This document shows, in pieces, positions 1-7,575 of a stretch of DNA of 11,721 nt. The position numbers were made by a program, and so were the translations under genes. Within the stretch, counting starts at the first letter, position 1; every line of letters starts with the position of its first letter. The notes under the pieces are model-generated. The model ran no database searches. It was not told the origin of the DNA and saw only the letters and a list, made by a program, of their open reading frames with translations. Origin of the DNA: CAYVZU01 sp964455935 (GTDB lineage: Bacteria; Fibrobacterota; CAYVZU01); NCBI GenBank assembly GCA_964455935.1, contig CAYVZU010000125.1:1-11721 (forward strand), in the 5' to 3' direction.

Positions 1-400
1 CTAAATACCGCAGTTGCCCGCGGCGAATAGCGGCAACCTCTTGCCCCATCTCGACTTTTAGAAAGCCTCGCCATATCTATTGGGTGATATGCCTGCGTTT
101 TCTTCAAGCCGATCTAGGGCAAGATCTTACCACTCTTCATCCACGGTTCAATTGCGGTATTTAGGATAGGGGATCTTGATTGCGCGGTCCCGATTTCGCA
201 AAGCACCCAACGGCATTCATGCGCTTTCGGGCCCTCGCGCTTTGCTGACAATGCCATTTGTGCGCAGGCCAATGCGCCCGGAACCTCGGTTACCCGGATG
301 AGCAGGGACCTTGCGGGCCGGTACGCATTTTGCGTTTCCTGGCTCAGGAGATTTCCTTTTCTTCACCCCGTCATTTCCACCGCATAGTCCTGGTGTTCGC
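1..400. other. 5' region without a convincing gene
   Basis: I see no credible coding region before the ATG at 401. Open frames here have no recognisable domain or good ribosome-binding site. A 6-bp stem (gttgcc at 13-18, ggcaac at 32-37) could be the tail of an upstream unit. A weak sigma-54-like element lies at 169-184 and is listed separately. The region probably holds the leader and promoter of the regulator gene and the 3' flank of a gene outside the window. Confidence 0.5.
169..184 (+). promoter_or_regulatory. Weak sigma-54 promoter candidate upstream of the regulator gene
   Basis: The bases ggggatcttgattgcg place GG at 170-171 and GC at 182-183 with the required 10 bases between. The -12 half TTGC is intact, but the -24 half lacks the leading T and the C after GG. 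If used, transcription would start near 195, about 200 bases before the ATG at 401. This is the weakest of the four sigma-54 candidates and could be chance. Confidence 0.25.
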
Positions 401-1582
401 ATGAAAGCTACAGTGCTCCTGCTCGACACGGAAGATGGAATCGCCATTCGCTATGGCACTGCTCTAATGAATGCGGGTTTTCAAGTCGAAACCGCGAGCC
501 GCGGCGAGGGGGCTTTAATGAAGCTGCAAAGCGGCGCCATTAACTGTCTTGTTCTCAATCCCGGCGTTCTGCCCAAAGGAACGGTCTGGATTTCTGAGGC
601 GCGGCGGGTCCGGCCCGATCTCGTTGTGATTGTGCTCATGGGTGAGCAGCAACTCGAACGTGCGGTGCAGGCGATGCAGCACGGGGCCGATACCGTATTT
701 GCGGAACCGGTTTCGTCGAATGCGCTGCTGGGGTTCATCCGGCAGGAGACATCGTCCCAGCGTCAGCCGGTCTTGCGTAGAAAAAGAATTCCGGAGCTTC
801 TGCACTTTGGACAGCATCCCAGTATGACGAAACTGCGGGACATCGCGCAGATTGCGGCGGAAACCGATGTTCATATCCTTATTACAGGACCCACGGGAAC
901 GGGGAAGGGCCTTTTGGCGCGCTGGATTGCCGAACACGGTCATGGGCATCCATTTGTGGAAGTCAACTGCGCCAGCCTTCGAGGAGAGCTTCTTCGAAGC
1001 GAGTTGTTTGGACATGCCAAAGGTTCGTTTACCTCGGCCAGCCGGGACCGGAAAGGCCTGATCGAAGAAGCCGACGGCGGAACGCTTTTCCTTGACGAAA
1101 TCGGGGACATGGACCTTGCCGTCCAGTCTCAGTTTCTCAAAACCATCGAAGATCGGACGTTTCGCCGACTGGGCGAGACACAGATGCGGTCCAGCGAATT
1201 CCGTCTTATCAGCGCCACCAACTCGGATTTGGCCGAGCGCATGCGCAGGGGCGCGTTTCGGCGGGACCTATATTATCGAATCTGTGTTTTTCCCATCGAG
1301 ATGCCGCCTTTGTGCGAGCGCCGCGACGACCTGGCGGGGCTGGTGGATTTCCTTCTCAAGTCGCTTCGCAATCCGCCGCCCCCCATCAATGCGGGCGCCA
1401 TTGATCTCCTTCGCACCCACCAATGGCCGGGAAATGTCCGGGAATTACGTAACCATCTTGAACGAGCATGCGTTCTGTCGCGAAATGGGGAAATCCGGGA
1501 AGAGCACTTTCCCGGCATTCTGGAGTCCCCAGGCGACGACCTTGGTCCTGTTCTCGATGCGCAGGAAATGACTTGCGCGTGA
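401..1582 (+). CDS. NtrC-family AAA+ regulator with degenerate receiver and no DNA-binding domain
   Basis: The predicted protein has 393 residues. Residues 1-112 resemble a response-regulator receiver domain, but the phospho-acceptor position is Asn53 (motif CLVLNPGVLP). The conserved Thr/Ser is Met80 and the conserved Lys is Glu102, so normal phosphorylation is unlikely. Residues ~124-365 form a sigma-54-activator AAA+ domain: Walker A GPTGTGKG (163-170), Walker B TLFLDEIGDM with D232/E233, FRRDLYYRICVFPIEMPPL with the arginine finger, and the sensor II motif WPGNVREL. The loop that contacts sigma-54, normally GAFTGA, reads GSFTSA (208-213). The protein stops about 25 residues after the AAA+ domain, without the Fis-type helix-turn-helix of NtrC, and other frames downstream do not encode one. 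I chose ATG 401 because the receiver fold begins there; an upstream TTG at 311 would add 30 unrelated residues. No clear Shine-Dalgarno precedes 401. The target promoters are unknown, and the sigma-54-like sites in this window are candidates. Confidence 0.88.
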   Translation: MKATVLLLDTEDGIAIRYGTALMNAGFQVETASRGEGALMKLQSGAINCLVLNPGVLPKGTVWISEARRVRPDLVVIVLMGEQQLERAVQAMQHGADTVFAEPVSSNALLGFIRQETSSQRQPVLRRKRIPELLHFGQHPSMTKLRDIAQIAAETDVHILITGPTGTGKGLLARWIAEHGHGHPFVEVNCASLRGELLRSELFGHAKGSFTSASRDRKGLIEEADGGTLFLDEIGDMDLAVQSQFLKTIEDRTFRRLGETQMRSSEFRLISATNSDLAERMRRGAFRRDLYYRICVFPIEMPPLCERRDDLAGLVDFLLKSLRNPPPPINAGAIDLLRTHQWPGNVRELRNHLERACVLSRNGEIREEHFPGILESPGDDLGPVLDAQEMTCA

Positions 1583-1946
1583 GGCCTCGGGGCGTGGGAT
1601 TGGAGTCCCCTTTCGATTTCCGATAGGAATGAACGGCACGGCAAGTAGCGCCGTTGAGCAGGAACAGTGGGGATGATTCCCTTGTCAGTTTCGAAGTCTG
1701 TTTTCGAAAATGAAAGATGAACGCACCACTGAATCGGTTCAGAGCGGCATTTGCCCCTGCCCGGTCCTGGTATGTTTGTTGCGAAATCCGCGTTTCATTT
1801 CACGAAGGCAAACGCGAAAGAGCAAAGCAACTCCTTTGGACAGGATAAGGAGAAGAGAGCAAGACGGCGCCTTGATCGCTTATCCAAAGGGGATGGCGCG
1901 GCGCCTTGCCGTTGCGCTATCTTGAGGTCGCTTCGGGAACTAACAA
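1583..1946. other. Leader/intergenic region upstream of enzyme I
   Basis: These 364 bases hold no recognisable gene; short frames starting at 1710 and 1751 have no domain or good ribosome-binding site. Visible elements are two TTCGAA palindromes (1690-1695 and 1703-1708, 13 bases apart) and a sigma-54 promoter match at 1768-1784, which would leave a leader of about 150 bases. Confidence 0.5.
1768..1784 (+). promoter_or_regulatory. Sigma-54 (RpoN) promoter candidate for the enzyme I operon
   Basis: The bases tggtatgtttgttgcga fit TGGYAY-N5-TTGC, with GG at 1769-1770 and GC at 1781-1782 separated by exactly 10 bases. The -12 half TTGC is perfect; the -24 half differs from TGGCAC only by two C-to-T changes. 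The predicted start is near 1793, about 150 bases before the ATG at 1947. Two TTCGAA palindromes 60-80 bases upstream are possible activator sites, though the local NtrC-like protein has no DNA-binding domain. Confidence 0.45.
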
Positions 1947-3594
1947 ATGAAAACTACCTCAATGTTTAGCGGCCGCGTTCGGGTGAGTGCCGGCGAGTTG
2001 AGCCTGGCGGGAATTCCCATCTCCAACGGAACCGCCTTTGGCCAGGCCGTTCTTGTGCAGCAACTGCCCTCCGGTTCGGATGGCGGACGGCCCATTGGCT
2101 CGGAAGAAATTCCCGAGGAAATTGGACGGGTCAAGCAGGCCATACAGCTTCTTCTGCTGGTCATTGAGTGTTCCGAGAACTATCTCATTGAACGATATGG
2201 CGCCTCCGCGGCCAGCGCGTTTGGGACGCAACGGGCGTTTTTGGAAGACATCCGGCTTCGGGAGCGGATCGTGGAGACAATCCAAAGCGGCCATTACCGG
2301 GCGGAAACGGCCGTGCGAATCATTCTGGAACACTATCGCCAAAGGCTTGCCTCCAGCCAGAGCGTGGTAATCCAGGAGCGGGCCAGCGACATGATTGATT
2401 TAAAGAACAGCCTGCTGGACGCTCTCGTAAACCCCGGCCATCTGTTGGCCGAGGGTTCGGTGCAGCGCAAGGGGCTGCGACGGGACCGGATTGCCGTGGC
2501 CGTTGAACTCACTCCCCGCCTTGTGATCGAGCAGAACTTCGAAAACATTCGCGGAATTGTCACGGAGCGGGGTGGCCACACGTCCCATGCGGCCATTCTT
2601 TGCCGCGCCCTTGGCATTCCCTGTGTAAGCGGCATCACGGGAATTCGCGATCGAATCTCCGAAGGAAGTCGCGTTCTGGTGTGCGGCGACAGCGGTCAGG
2701 TCGTTGTGGCCCCTCACGAGGAAACGCTGCGGGTCCGCTGCATCCCGGCCAAGCCTCGGTCCAGTGCGGCTGCAAAGGAACGAAATTTGCAGATAGGACT
2801 CATGGCGACCATTAATTTCTCGCGGGATGTTGCCGCCGCCTGCGAGGCCGGCGCCGAAGGAATCGGCCTTTTCCGAACCGAGTTTGAGTCCATTGTGGCA
2901 GGGCGGCTGCTGGACGAATCCGAACAACGGGAACTTTACCAACATGTTGTGNNNNNNNNNNGTGGAGGCCATGCAGGGCCGGCCCGTTCACATCCGTCTG
3001 CTGGATCTGGGAGAAGACAAAAGGCTCCCAGCGGGTACGAGAGATTTGGATGGCGGCAATTCCTCGTTGCGGGGCGCCCGCTTGCTGCTGAGACAGAATG
3101 CGATTCTGGCGAGCCAGGCAGCCGCCCTTTGCAAAGCATCGCGTGCCGGGGAAATACGGATCGTATACCCGACCATTTCCGATTTGGCGCAATTTCTGGC
3201 TCTCCGGGGGCGCGTGGAGGATGCCGGGCGCGATATTGCCGGCTCGTGCCTGAAACATGGGGTCATGTTCGAGCTGCCCTCAGCCTGTCTGCAGGCCGAG
3301 GAGCTGATGGCGGCCGCGGATTTTGGGTGTATTGGGACCAATGATCTGGTTTGTTATCTTTTCGGACTCGATCGAAATTCGGCCGCAATACAGGAACCAG
3401 ACATTATCCATCACCCGACCTTGTGGATGCTGCTTGGCCGACTTGCTAAAGCGGCCCGAGTCTGCGGAAAGCCCTTGATTCTGTGCGGGGAGATTGCGCT
3501 TGATTCGGAGTGCCGCAAGAAAGCCGAGGAAGCGGGAATCGACGCGATCAGCCTGCCGCCCCGGATCCTGACGGAAATACGCGGCGCGACATAG
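1947..3594 (+). CDS. PTS enzyme I family protein (PEP-protein phosphotransferase), split by an assembly gap
   Basis: Enzyme I takes phosphate from phosphoenolpyruvate onto a histidine and passes it to HPr in the cytoplasm. The N-terminal half shows the helical region with ERASDMIDLKNSLL and the phospho-histidine motif GGHTSHAAILCRALGIP (His214). The C-terminal PEP-binding barrel has EGIGLFRTEF (Arg310), IRLLDLGEDK, MFELPSA, IGTNDL, GLDR and LCGEIALD with the active Cys (509 in gap-corrected numbering). The N run at 2952-2961 changes frame, but removing the 10 N plus one of the two flanking gtg copies restores HVVEAMQGRP and a single 544-residue frame, close to the usual ~575. There is no N-terminal GAF domain, so it is not the typical nitrogen-PTS PtsP form. 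The barrel is slightly shortened (NSSLRGAR where NPxLGxRxxR is usual). No HPr or EII gene is nearby. ATG 1947 has a weak gggaa ribosome site. The redoxin gene follows 46 bases downstream, probably in the same operon. Confidence 0.88.
2952..2961. other. Assembly gap (10 N), probably of negative size
   Basis: Ten N interrupt the enzyme I gene. The three bases before (2949-2951) and after (2962-2964) are both gtg. Collapsing the N run and one gtg gives cat-gtt-gtg-gag-gcc, which joins both halves in frame and matches the family's V(V)EAMxGRPV sequence. The break is therefore probably a scaffolding artefact rather than a biological frameshift. Confidence 0.9.
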
Positions 3595-3628
3595 CCCGTG
3601 GCGGGCCGGCCGCCCAACTCGTTTCGGC

Positions 3629-3635
3629 AAGGAGG
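3629..3635 (+). promoter_or_regulatory. Strong Shine-Dalgarno of the redoxin gene
   Basis: The bases aaggagg end 5 bases before the ATG at 3641 and fix this start. The gene therefore has efficient independent initiation within the operon. Confidence 0.85.
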
Positions 3636-3640
3636 TTTCC

Positions 3641-4234
3641 ATGGTCAGAGTTGCCTCAATCATGCCGGCCCTGGGTACACGAGCCCCGGATTTCGAATTA
3701 CCCGATCCCCGTGCCGACAACCGAATTGTGCGCCTGGAGGACCTGGCCAAGGGAGCGAAGGCCGTTCTGGTGGTCTTTCTGGCCAACCATTGTCCGTATT
3801 CAAAGCACATTCTTTACTGTCTTGCGCGAACCATTCGCGATCTTCAGCCCAGGGGATTGGCCGCCGCGGCAATCAGCGCAAACGACCCGGAACAGTATCC
3901 GGAGGATTCGCCGGAGCGCATGAAAGAGATCGCCGAAGGCGTGGGATTCTCGTTTCCGTTTCTTTGCGACGAGACACAGGACGTTGCGCGCGCCTATCAG
4001 GCTGCCTGCACCCCCGATTTTTTTCTCTTCGACTCGGATCTGCAACTCGCCTACCGGGGGCGCTTCGATGCCAGCATGCCCGGCAACAACGTACCGGTCA
4101 CGGGCGCGGACCTTCGTGCCGCCATTGTGGCCCTGCTGGAAGGAAGGCCCGTTTCCGCCAAGCAGGTTCCTTCTCTGGGTTGCAGCATTAAATGGAAAAA
4201 GGGCCGGCAAGCCGAGTTGGCCCGCAGTCTTTAA
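3641..4234 (+). CDS. Thioredoxin-fold redoxin (AhpC/TSA, PRX_like1-type)
   Basis: This 197-residue protein has the PRX_like1/thioredoxin-family layout: APDFELPD near the start, VFLANHCPYS with the presumed active Cys51, FLCDETQDVARAY, the AACTPDFFLFD strand-loop with Cys123, and a C-terminal GCSIKWK motif with Cys181. Proteins of this family are cytoplasmic thiol oxidoreductases or peroxidase-like enzymes; substrates are mostly unknown. The usual CPYV active-site motif here reads CPYS, so Cys51 has no CXXC partner and may pair with Cys123 or Cys181. I see no signal peptide or membrane segment. The start at 3641 is set by a strong aaggagg. It lies between enzyme I and the Lon-type protease on the same strand, which suggests co-expression of redox defence with protein quality control. 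Whether it is a peroxidase or a disulfide reductase cannot be decided from sequence. Confidence 0.88.
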   Translation: MVRVASIMPALGTRAPDFELPDPRADNRIVRLEDLAKGAKAVLVVFLANHCPYSKHILYCLARTIRDLQPRGLAAAAISANDPEQYPEDSPERMKEIAEGVGFSFPFLCDETQDVARAYQAACTPDFFLFDSDLQLAYRGRFDASMPGNNVPVTGADLRAAIVALLEGRPVSAKQVPSLGCSIKWKKGRQAELARSL

Positions 4235-4267
4235 TTGGAATCAGGCGCAAGCCCAAAGCACGGAATG

Positions 4268-4284
4268 CCCGCGAAACCCGCGGG
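4268..4284 (+). other. Short GC-rich hairpin between redoxin and Lon genes
   Basis: Inverted arms cccgcg (4268-4273) and cgcggg (4279-4284) enclose the loop aaacc. There is no T-run after it, so it is not a classical intrinsic terminator. It could attenuate transcription or shape mRNA stability between the two genes. Confidence 0.3.
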
Positions 4285-4343
4285 GCCGTGGAGTACGAAT
4301 TCGAAATCCGGTCAAACTGCCACCCATTCCAAAGGACCGATGC

Positions 4344-6824
4344 ATGCAACACCAGGAACTTCCTGCTCAGGACTTGTGCAATTCATGCGACCCCTCGGTT
4401 TTCCATTTCGAGACGACGGATGATCTTAAGCCCGACCTGGTAGGCATCATTGGCCAGGAACGCGGGGTCGATGCCATTCACTTCGGGCTCCACATTAAAA
4501 GCGACGGGTTCAACCTGTATGTTGCGGGCCGTCCGGGAACCGGCCGCAGCACCTCGATCATGAATGCGGTAAAAGCGGTGGCGGCCGCCGAACCCGCGCC
4601 GGATGACATCTGTTATCTTCACAACTTTTCCAAAGAAGACGAGCCCAAAGCGATCAAGCTCCCGGCCGGCCAGGGCTGCCGGTTCCATGATGATATGGAC
4701 GACCTGGTCAAAGACCTCGAAAACGAAATCCAGAAGGCTTTTACCAGCGAAGAGTACGAAAGTCATAAGAAGGAAATCGTGGATCGATTCGAGGCCCGGC
4801 GCGATCAGATCAACGCGGAATTGCAGCAGTTTGCCGCTGCGCGCAACAGTGTTCTCAAACAGACATTCACGGAAATCATGGTCCTCCCCATGCACAAAGG
4901 CCATCCCATGACTGAGGAGGAATTCGAAAAGCTGCCCGACGACAGGAAAGAACAGATCAAGTCCGAACGCCAGGAGATCGATGCCAAGATCTTCGATTTT
5001 TCGCGCCAGACACGCGATCTCCAAAAGAAGCTGAAGGACGAACTGGAGGAGTTCGACAGGCGGGCAGGACTCTATTCGGTGGGGCATCTTGTCGATGAAA
5101 TCAAGAAGAAATACCAGGCTTATCCGGTTGTCGCTCAACACCTCGACGACGTCCTCAACGACATCCTGCAGAACCTCGAGGCCTTCAAACGCGACGAAAA
5201 AAGCGAGGCGGTGCCGTTTCGGCCCTCCGGTCCGACAAAGGCCGACATCCTTGGACGGTACCGGGTCAATTTGCTGGTGGACCATTGCGACACCCAGGGC
5301 GCCCCGGTCGTGGTGGAACACAATCCAACCTACTACAACATCAACGGTTACGCCGAGTATCGGGCGCAATTCGGCGTTCTTTCGACGGATTTCTCCATGG
5401 TCAAACCAGGCGCCGCGCACAAGGCCGCCGGCGGCTATTTGATCATCCATGCCAGCGAGGTTTTGCGCGACATGTTGGCCTGGGATTCACTGAAGCGGAT
5501 CATCAATCACAAAAAAGTGAAGATGGAGAACATCGCAGAGCGGTTCGGCTTTGTGCCCACTACCGGTCTAAAGCCGCAACCGGTTGCCGTCGAACTCAAG
5601 GTCATCCTGATCGGCGAGCCGCTTCTGTATCATCTCTTGTATGCCTATGACGATGATTTCCGCAAGTTGTTTAAGGTGAAAGCCGATTTCGATACGGTTC
5701 TTGATCGAACCCATGACAAGGTCAACAGCTATGCAGCCTTCGTGGCCGGCGAAGCCAAACAGAAGAATCTGCTGCCATTCTCGAAGGCGGCCGTGGCCCG
5801 GCTCATCGATTACAGTTCGAAAAAGGCCGAGAACAAAGAAAAGTTGACTGCGGAACTGCTCGAGGTCTCCGATATCATGCGAGAGGCGGATTTCTGGGCA
5901 CGGCAGGAAGAGGCCCGGGTTGTGGACGCCGGGCATATTCGCAAGGCAACACGGCAGCGGATTGTGCGGTCCTCGATGATCGAGGATAAAATCGAGGAGC
6001 TGATCGAGGAGGGTACGATCATTGTCGACATTGCAAACGGGCAAGTGGGCCAAATCAACGGAATCTCCGTATTGGATGTCGGCGATTATGCTTTTGGCAA
6101 GCCTTCCCGAATAACGGCCAAGGCCTTTTTGGGCAGAGAAGGGATCATCAACATCGAGCGGGAAGTGAAGCTCAGCGGCCGCATCCATTCCAAGGGCGTA
6201 TTGATTCTAGGCGGCTTCCTGGGCGACCGGTACGCACGGGAAATCCCCCTGGCTCTTTCGGCCACAATTTGCTTCGAGCAGCTCTACGAGGAAGTCGAAG
6301 GCGACAGCGCCTCCAGCGCCGAACTCTACGCCCTGCTCTCGAGCCTTTCCCAGATGCCTCTGCGTCAGGAACTGGCTGTCACCGGCTCGGTAGATCAACG
6401 TGGCCTCATTCAGCCTGTGGGCGGAATCAACCAGAAAATCGAAGGATTCTTCAGGCTGTGCAAGGCCAAGGGGCTCACCGGAACCCAGGGCGTCATGATT
6501 CCCGCGACCAACGTAAGGCATTTGATGCTTGATGAGGATGTGGTCTCGGCCGTTGAACAGGGACAGTTCCATATCTACCCGGTCGATACAATTGATAAGG
6601 GGATTGAAATTCTAACAGGTCTGCAAGCGGGAGAGCGCGGACCCGACGGCCATTTTCCAAAAGAAAGCATAAATGGAAAAGTTGAAGCACGCTTGCTTGC
6701 TTTTGCGCAAACGGCCCGCATTTTTGAGGCCGGCGCCAAGCAGGAGTTCGAGCCGGAGGAGATCGGCGCGCCGGCCGGAGTTTCAACAGCGGATGCGAGC
6801 CATCGACAAGCTTCCGGCCGCTGA
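4344..6824 (+). CDS. Lon-like ATP-dependent protease (AAA_32 / LonB-type)
   Basis: The predicted protein has 826 residues, typical of the AAA_32-Lon_C family that degrades cytoplasmic, often misfolded, proteins using ATP. After FHFETTDDLKPDLVGIIGQERG comes Walker A GRPGTGRS (62-69), in which Arg replaces the usual Lys, a change I recall as frequent in this family. A long charged, coiled-coil-like insertion follows (~100-240). The second nucleotide-site region shows GGYLIIHASEVL (363-374). The C-terminal protease domain carries EGDSASSAE with catalytic Ser655 and GGINQKIEGFF with Lys698. The 43-residue spacing equals that of classical Lon. I start at ATG 4344, preceded by aaagga at 4331-4336. 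The open frame extends upstream to 3984, but that part overlaps the redoxin gene and has no domain. The last ~50 residues (after EILTGLQAGERG) are low-complexity. There is no Lon substrate-binding N domain and no membrane segment. It probably closes the enzyme I-redoxin operon. Confidence 0.93.
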   Translation: MQHQELPAQDLCNSCDPSVFHFETTDDLKPDLVGIIGQERGVDAIHFGLHIKSDGFNLYVAGRPGTGRSTSIMNAVKAVAAAEPAPDDICYLHNFSKEDEPKAIKLPAGQGCRFHDDMDDLVKDLENEIQKAFTSEEYESHKKEIVDRFEARRDQINAELQQFAAARNSVLKQTFTEIMVLPMHKGHPMTEEEFEKLPDDRKEQIKSERQEIDAKIFDFSRQTRDLQKKLKDELEEFDRRAGLYSVGHLVDEIKKKYQAYPVVAQHLDDVLNDILQNLEAFKRDEKSEAVPFRPSGPTKADILGRYRVNLLVDHCDTQGAPVVVEHNPTYYNINGYAEYRAQFGVLSTDFSMVKPGAAHKAAGGYLIIHASEVLRDMLAWDSLKRIINHKKVKMENIAERFGFVPTTGLKPQPVAVELKVILIGEPLLYHLLYAYDDDFRKLFKVKADFDTVLDRTHDKVNSYAAFVAGEAKQKNLLPFSKAAVARLIDYSSKKAENKEKLTAELLEVSDIMREADFWARQEEARVVDAGHIRKATRQRIVRSSMIEDKIEELIEEGTIIVDIANGQVGQINGISVLDVGDYAFGKPSRITAKAFLGREGIINIEREVKLSGRIHSKGVLILGGFLGDRYAREIPLALSATICFEQLYEEVEGDSASSAELYALLSSLSQMPLRQELAVTGSVDQRGLIQPVGGINQKIEGFFRLCKAKGLTGTQGVMIPATNVRHLMLDEDVVSAVEQGQFHIYPVDTIDKGIEILTGLQAGERGPDGHFPKESINGKVEARLLAFAQTARIFEAGAKQEFEPEEIGAPAGVSTADASHRQASGR

Positions 6825-6911
6825 TGTTCGGGTCATCGCCTTCCGGCACTGCAAAGGACCGTCCGGGCGGAATCGCAAATGAGAAGGCAACCGGGCCATT
6901 GCTCTGTTGAT

Positions 6912-6921
6912 NNNNNNNNNN
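6912..6921. other. Assembly gap (10 N)
   Basis: The three bases before (6909-6911) and after (6922-6924) the N run are both gat, the same signature as the gap in the enzyme I gene. The contigs probably overlap by three bases and no real sequence may be missing. Because it lies outside genes, the reading frame cannot confirm this. Confidence 0.7.
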
Positions 6922-7291
6922 GATCGAGCCGGGCGCGCATCACACGACACTTGATGCATTTGAGGATTCGCCGGTGAAACCGCGGACAATTGGGCGGTCC
7001 AAGGATTCACCCATACAAAATTTCGCGCATGCTGAGATTGTCCACCTTCCGCAGCAGTTGCTACGGAGGATGCGTCGAAGCAGGGCAAAATTGCGCAATT
7101 CGGGGTATTTAGCCGCTCATCCTTCGACCATGCTCTGGATGGACGGCTCGGAGAAATTAAAAGAAGCTTCGGCACGCAACACCGATGCACCGGCGATCGG
7201 ATATTGCGCCCAAATCCGAGAGTGCATTCTAATATTCGGCAAAAGCCGGTGGGCGGATGCCTATTTGATTTGCGAAAGTCCATTCCTTGCA

Positions 7292-7307
7292 TGGCACAGG
7301 TTTCGCA
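7292..7307 (+). promoter_or_regulatory. Sigma-54 (RpoN) promoter upstream of the DUF4912 gene
   Basis: The bases tggcacaggtttcgca give a perfect -24 half (TGGCAC), five spacer bases and a -12 half TCGCA, one mismatch from TTGCA. GG (7293-7294) and GC (7305-7306) are exactly 10 bases apart. The predicted start is near 7318, leaving a leader of about 350 bases before ATG 7665. Sigma-54 promoters need an NtrC-type activator ATPase; one such relative is encoded at 401-1582. Confidence 0.6.
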
Positions 7308-7374
7308 GGAGTTCGCCGTAGCCATTTTCAACCTTCTTTTTTGCAAGGACGCGGCCCGGCTGCAGGCAGGACCT

Positions 7375-7575
7375 ATGGAAGAAAACAACATGAAAACCCG
7401 GGCAAAAGTTTTTCCGTTCCGCCAATGCTCGGCGCCCTTGCCCGGTTCGGGTGCAAACCTATTTGCGCGATCCTTTCCCGAAGGGGTCGCCGCAAAAACT
7501 GGGCAGGGCGCCTGTATTCCAGGATCCCGCAAGGAGTTTGAGAGTTATTTTGTTTGCTTTGGTCGCCCCGATTAA
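7375..7575 (+). CDS. Possible 66-residue leader ORF (doubtful)
   Basis: An ATG at 7375 follows aggcagga by about 4 bases and opens a 66-codon frame beginning MEENNMKTRAKV and ending CFGRPD. It lies inside the transcript predicted from the sigma-54 promoter at 7292-7307. No domain, signal peptide or membrane segment is visible, and the composition is not clearly that of a real protein. I list it only because its position and ribosome site are acceptable. Confidence 0.15.
   Translation: MEENNMKTRAKVFPFRQCSAPLPGSGANLFARSFPEGVAAKTGQGACIPGSRKEFESYFVCFGRPD

Noticed and set aside
90..105. GGG-N9-GC sequence (tgggtgatatgcctgcg) resembling a sigma-54 site
   Set aside because: The GG-N10-GC spacing fits, but the -24 CAC and -12 TT are absent; such matches are expected by chance.
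1894..1909. tggcgc...ttgcc upstream of enzyme I as a sigma-54 promoter
   Set aside because: GG and GC are 11 bases apart, and sigma-54 promoters do not tolerate this spacing change.
1751..1969. 72-codon frame overlapping the enzyme I start
   Set aside because: No domain or ribosome site; it begins before the predicted sigma-54 start and overlaps ATG 1947.
2949..2964. Programmed or natural frameshift in enzyme I
   Set aside because: The frame change coincides exactly with the N run and disappears when the duplicated gtg and the N are collapsed.
3600..3616. GG-N10-GC in the enzyme I-redoxin gap
   Set aside because: The -12 half is CCGC in a run of G and C; composition alone explains it.
4383..5450. 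355-codon open frame on the minus strand
   Set aside because: It lies wholly antisense to the Lon-type protease, whose motifs are clear, and mirrors its codons; no independent domain is visible.
6783..7532. 249-codon minus-strand frame through the Lon-DUF4912 spacer
   Set aside because: It crosses the N run, has no recognisable domain, and its composition is typical of a chance frame in GC-rich DNA.
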